A stretch of 64,000 bases of DNA from Bagarius yarrelli (lineage: Eukaryota > Chordata > Actinopteri > Siluriformes > Sisoridae): assembly GCA_005784505.1 (NCBI GenBank), contig VCAZ01000134.1:497001-561000 (forward strand). Reading direction: 5' to 3'. Position 1 is the stretch's first letter. Every line of letters starts with the position of its first letter. Below, in pieces: positions 60,472 through 64,000 of the stretch. The notes beneath the pieces are model-generated. The model ran no database searches. It was not told the DNA's origin and saw nothing but the letters and a program-made list of their open reading frames with translations. The position numbers and the translations under genes were made by a program.

Positions 60472-60950
60472 TCTTTGTTGTTACTGTAGACTATAAAGAC
60501 AAAATAATTGGGACACCTAACCATTAGATCTATATATGTTTGATAAAAACCCTATTCCAGAATTAGTCTCACTCTTACTCTTTCAGAAATCTTCCAACCA
60601 CTGAAAATACTTTGTTTGGCTGTAGGTTTTTCCAATTCAGACACTATGATTGGTCAACCCCTAGGTGTTTATTGGGCTTAAGGTCTGGTGTCTATAAAGG
60701 ACACTTAGGGTTTTTTTCACACTAATCAGAATCCCTCGTGTTTGCCTGATGTTCCGAGGCTTGGTCCACAGAGGCATTGTTTTGGGAAATGTCAATGACA
60801 TGGAGATTCTACACAGTTTTGTGTATCCGACTTTGTGGGGAGAGCTTGAGGATGACACACTTCTTGGTGTACTGCAAGGTGTCCAGATAAGACCTTTCCA
60901 TCCCTCTAGTGCTTTTATATATAAAAGTATGCCTTCACCCAGTCTTTTTT
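60472..60950 (+). mobile_element. Short Tc1-like non-autonomous element
   Basis: Begins with a terminal-type segment (ACTATAAAGACAAAATAATT then GGGACACCTAACCATTAG) and contains AATCTTCCAACCACTGAAAA, CCACAGAGGCATTGTTTTGG and CCGACTTTGTGGGGAGAGCT, ending around GGTGTCCAGATAAG. The order matches the mmp9-unit copies, but the centre carries an internal rearrangement. No transposase. Confidence 0.6.
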
Positions 60951-61039
60951 AATAGTAAATAAACGTTCCCGTTCAAAAATGCACTATTAAATGAAGTCAT
61001 TAGCTCCACCCTAATGCATCACAGTAATATCAGAAGCAT

Positions 61040-61837
61040 TGTATGCACATATTTTTATGAAGAGGTATAGACCGGAAACGGTCGTGGCGCTTTAAAACAC
61101 GCAGAGAAACCGCATGCTGGCCGCAGGTCCGGGCTCTCAGCTGGGACGGACCTGCTTTTACCTCTTTTCCTAATTATTCTCCTGTCCCGGATCAGCAAAA
61201 GCCGATGTCTTGGCTCAACTCCAGAAAAGGCATTCATGCATCTTCATTCTAAGGAATAAAAGCAATAAATAGACGCTGTGAGCAGGGTGATTTTGGGACG
61301 CTGAATACGCGGTGACTTCTGAGTATTCTGAGTATTCTGAGTATTTGCGGTCAGTTTCAGAGGAACGCATGGAAGAATTCCATTTTCACTTTCCGGAGCA
61401 GAAATGTCGCGTTTTCACATCCCATTTTCGAAGTCTTGGAGGTTGGGAGGGTCGTACGAACAACGCAGGTGACAAATGAACGCCTGGACTTAATTATGCT
61501 CCCCGGACAAAGACATGCAAGCAGCACGATGTGTGCACACAGCGCAGGTGGAGCTGATGAGACGCGTTTGGGTTTTGCGAATGTGGTTCCACCATCGGAC
61601 ATTTTTATTTTACGAAAATGATAAAAAGCCCACATTCTGTGATGCATTCTATTGCAAACAATTATTACTGCATGTATTGCTCTGTTTATAAGAAACATGC
61701 TTGGTGCGCCAGGATAGCGCCAAGTACTCCAAGCATTTTGGAAGGAGAAATTTTATGGACTGCAGACAAAAAATTAAACATCTCGTCAGTTTGAAACCAA
61801 TTCTTTTATTTGTTATCTAGACATTATATTTATTATT
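61040..61837 (+). promoter_or_regulatory. adora1 upstream region: putative promoter and 5' leader
   Basis: Sequence from about 61,070 to 61,600 is clearly richer in G+C and CpG than the 40 kb before it, as expected of a receptor-gene promoter and leader. An AG acceptor with a T-rich tract (TTATTTGTTATCTAG) ends at 61,820. The coding exon may therefore start at 61,821 and be spliced to an upstream non-coding exon, as in mammalian ADORA1. A 9-bp repeat (CTGAGTATT three times, about 61,318-61,344) is also present. Several upstream ATGs occur in the region. Confidence 0.5.
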
Positions 61838-62178
61838 ATGCCAGACCAACACTACGCAGCTCAAGCCCTGTACATAGGCATGGAGGTGTTGATCGCAGTG
61901 GCATCGGTGATCGGAAACGTGATGGTGATTTGGGCGGTTAAAATAAACAGGACACTGAGAGACACAACTTTCTGGTTCATCGTGTCCCTGGCTGTGGCAG
62001 ACATCGCAGTGGGAGCTCTCGTTATCCCACTTGCCATCACTATTAGTATAGGACTCCAGACTCACTTCTACAGCTGTTTGATGGTGGCGTGCACAGTGCT
62101 GGTGCTCACCCAGAGCTCCATCCTCGCCCTACTGGCTATTGCCATTGACCGATACCTCAGAGTAAAGATCCCGACCAG
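61838..62178 (+). CDS. adora1: Adenosine receptor A1-like GPCR, first coding exon (partial)
   Basis: This encodes the first 113 residues plus two bases of the next codon of a Gi/o-coupled adenosine receptor of the plasma membrane. TM1 (about 11-34) includes YIGMEVLIA with the conserved Glu near position 15 and GN (GNVMVIWAV). TM2 (about 45-70) contains SLAVADIAVGALVIPLA with the conserved Asp. TM3 (about 80-103) begins at the disulphide-type Cys in CLMVAC and ends at the DRYLRVK motif; VLTQSS carries the Thr/Gln involved in ligand binding in the family. The exon stops at a GT donor (62179-62180) after KIPT and the first two bases of Arg, the position at which mammalian ADORA1 is split. The second exon (TM4-TM7) is not in the window. 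A1 rather than A2 or A3 subtype is judged from overall similarity; which teleost paralogue it is cannot be told. Confidence 0.9.
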
Positions 62179-63592
62179 GTAACACACATCCTGTTCATTC
62201 TATTACAATGCAAACCTACAAAACGTATAGATAATAGAAGAGGTAACTGATCAGGAGTCTAAATGTTGTAGCAGACTGTGGAAAAAACAGGCTGAACCCT
62301 TCAACAAATTTTAGTAATTGACCTTTTTTTTTTTTTTAGATTTTATACTGTTTTTTGCCTAAGCATAAAGGGAATTATATAATAAAATGTCACATTGCTT
62401 AGTCTCTCAAAATAATTACACAAGGTTTAGTATATACAGTAAAAGAGAAAACTACATATACATACATATACATATACATATATATACATACATACATACA
62501 TACATATATATATAGAGTGGTGTAGGGGACCATAAAGGGTTGCAGTAGGAATGCAATATTTAAACATACTCTCTTTCTTTTTTTTACACACACATACAAA
62601 AGGAATAAAATCAGCCCTACATGCAGGACACTATTAAAATGTATTAAAGAAATAAAGATATATGCATATAATGCATAATTTAGTCATATCAACTCCTTTA
62701 TGTTCTAATGTTCAACCAAACAAAAAGAACTTATGCTTGTGAATTTATGTTGTTAACAAAGGTAAAATACTATTTAAAACAAAGGTACGAAAAGACGAAA
62801 TACAATAAACAGTAGGAGATTCTTGCTTTACTCTTTCCAGCTTGTTCTTTTGTTTGTACAAATTGCCTCTCCCCTTCGACATCTTTTGTTTGCACAAATT
62901 CTTTTCTACAGCTGCCAAAATGCCAGTCTCAGTGTTCGACTGCCAAGTGTGTAACCTATAGATACAAAATATGCTAACAGAATGGCGTTGAAACCTAAAA
63001 GGATTACAGTGAACTGTACAATAAGCATTAGCGAACATGGTTTTAAGAACTGGTGTGTAGTATATTAATTATTAAATTATGTACTGTTTAAGGCAGGCGT
63101 GTTAAGGCAAGTTGAAGCTAATTTCTGCAGGACACTGGCTCTCCAGGACCGAGTCAGGTGACACCTGATATGAGGTTTTAGAGGAAACTAAACTGCAAGT
63201 GAAAACTGAGAAGTTCTGTAATCGAATCATTGGCTTTTTGAATAGCAGTTTATAGAAACATTGACAGCTCTATCTGCTGTTGTCTGGAAATATAAAAGTG
63301 AGAAAAATAGGTCAGAATCATTAGTTGTGCATAAACCATTAACAAGTCATTTAAAAATGATGATGTCCGACTGCATGCTAAAATTCTAAAGAATAAATAG
63401 TGTGAGAGTTTGGGTAGTTTTTCAAATGGTCTGATGTTAAATCCAGTGCTACTTCTAGGTGCCGGGATTATATACAGTTATTAATTAAACAAAACACTAA
63501 TGTAAAGGTGTTCTTGAATGATGGCGTTTGCCTTAGTTAATATCATTACACAGTTACATCATATAAGTACTGCGCCATAGTGTAATTATCTA
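62179..63592 (+). other. adora1 intron, no second exon in window
   Basis: AT-rich intronic sequence after the splice donor. An imperfect TA/CATA microsatellite lies at about 62,455-62,516. I searched for the expected continuation (YKxVV, then TM4) and did not find it before 64,000, so the intron exceeds 1.8 kb. Confidence 0.6.
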
Positions 63593-63774
63593 ATACATTT
63601 ATAGCATTTAGCAGACGCCCTAATCCAGAGCGACTAGCATTTATCTCTTTTATACAACTGAGCAATTGGTGGTTAAGGGCCTTGCTCAGTGGCCCAACAG
63701 TGGCAATTGGTGGTGCTGTAAATCGAACCCTAATCAGTCCAACACCTTAACCGCTTGTGCTACCAATTCCCTCT
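63593..63774 (-). mobile_element. tRNA-derived SINE (family S1)
   Basis: Reverse-oriented copy inside the adora1 intron, beginning with AGCATTTAGCAGACGCCCTA and ending with the complement of B box and head (GTAAATCGAACCC, CACCTTAACCGCTTGTGCTA). Confidence 0.85.
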
Positions 63775-64000
63775 TATATAGTATTATTCTCATATTTCCT
63801 TCTGATATATTACATTACAGTCTCATAAGATTATAACCAAATTTCCACAAGGTTCGTTATACAGACTGCATGCTAGTTAACATATCTGTAATGTCAAAGT
63901 AATTTCAGATCTTTTTCTAGAAACAAGTTAGCTTTTCTGATGGTTAGGATAGATGTTGGTTTATAATTAACACTTTACTGTTATATTGTTCACCATTGTG

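Noticed and set aside
62399..62599. Minus-strand open frame in the adora1 intron
   Set aside because: It covers a TA/CATA microsatellite and translates to Tyr/Val/Met repeats.

Overview
This window is vertebrate nuclear DNA, almost certainly from a teleost fish and plausibly an otophysan such as a catfish (the order is only a guess). Evidence for a teleost: intron-split genes with GT/AG junctions, AT-rich intergenic DNA, abundant microsatellites, many tRNA-derived SINE copies with the teleost-type tail (AAGGGCGTCTGCCAAATG), Tc1-like short elements and a decayed L2/CR1-type LINE. There are no operons, CRISPR arrays or prokaryotic features.

Layout. (1) About 1-5,400, minus strand: the 5' part of a znf335-like zinc-finger transcription factor gene. 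Six coding exons run from a start at 3617 down to 511, there is a probable non-coding first exon near 5,270-5,390, and the gene continues off the left edge. (2) About 7,797-18,600, minus strand: matrix metalloproteinase-9 (mmp9, gelatinase B). One copy (copy C, 14,735-18,438) has all 13 coding exons and a promoter with TATA, AP-1-like and NF-kappaB-type motifs. The 3.9-kb segment from intron 4 to the 3' flank (exons 5-13) is repeated head-to-tail. Copy B (9,365-13,262) carries exons 5-13 only. Copy A (7,797-9,364) carries exons 5-8 only, because about 2.3 kb has been removed. The copies are nearly identical, but each has short frame-disrupting insertions. (3) About 18,700-61,000: some 42 kb with no convincing coding sequence, filled with SINEs, Tc1-like elements, a LINE remnant, a probable solo LTR, a long inverted repeat and microsatellites. 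(4) About 61,040-62,178, plus strand: leader and first coding exon of an adenosine A1 receptor gene (adora1-like), from TM1 to the DRY motif. The rest of the receptor lies beyond the right edge.

The genes do not form one pathway. znf335 is a chromatin/transcription regulator, mmp9 is a secreted inflammatory protease and adora1 is a Gi-coupled receptor. The znf335-mmp9 adjacency matches the mammalian neighbourhood, but both genes are on the same strand here, unlike the divergent mammalian arrangement. The most noteworthy observation is the three-copy partial tandem array of mmp9, which is either a very recent segmental duplication or an assembly artefact. Each possibility makes a checkable prediction. 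I did not find a convincing wholly new biological system.
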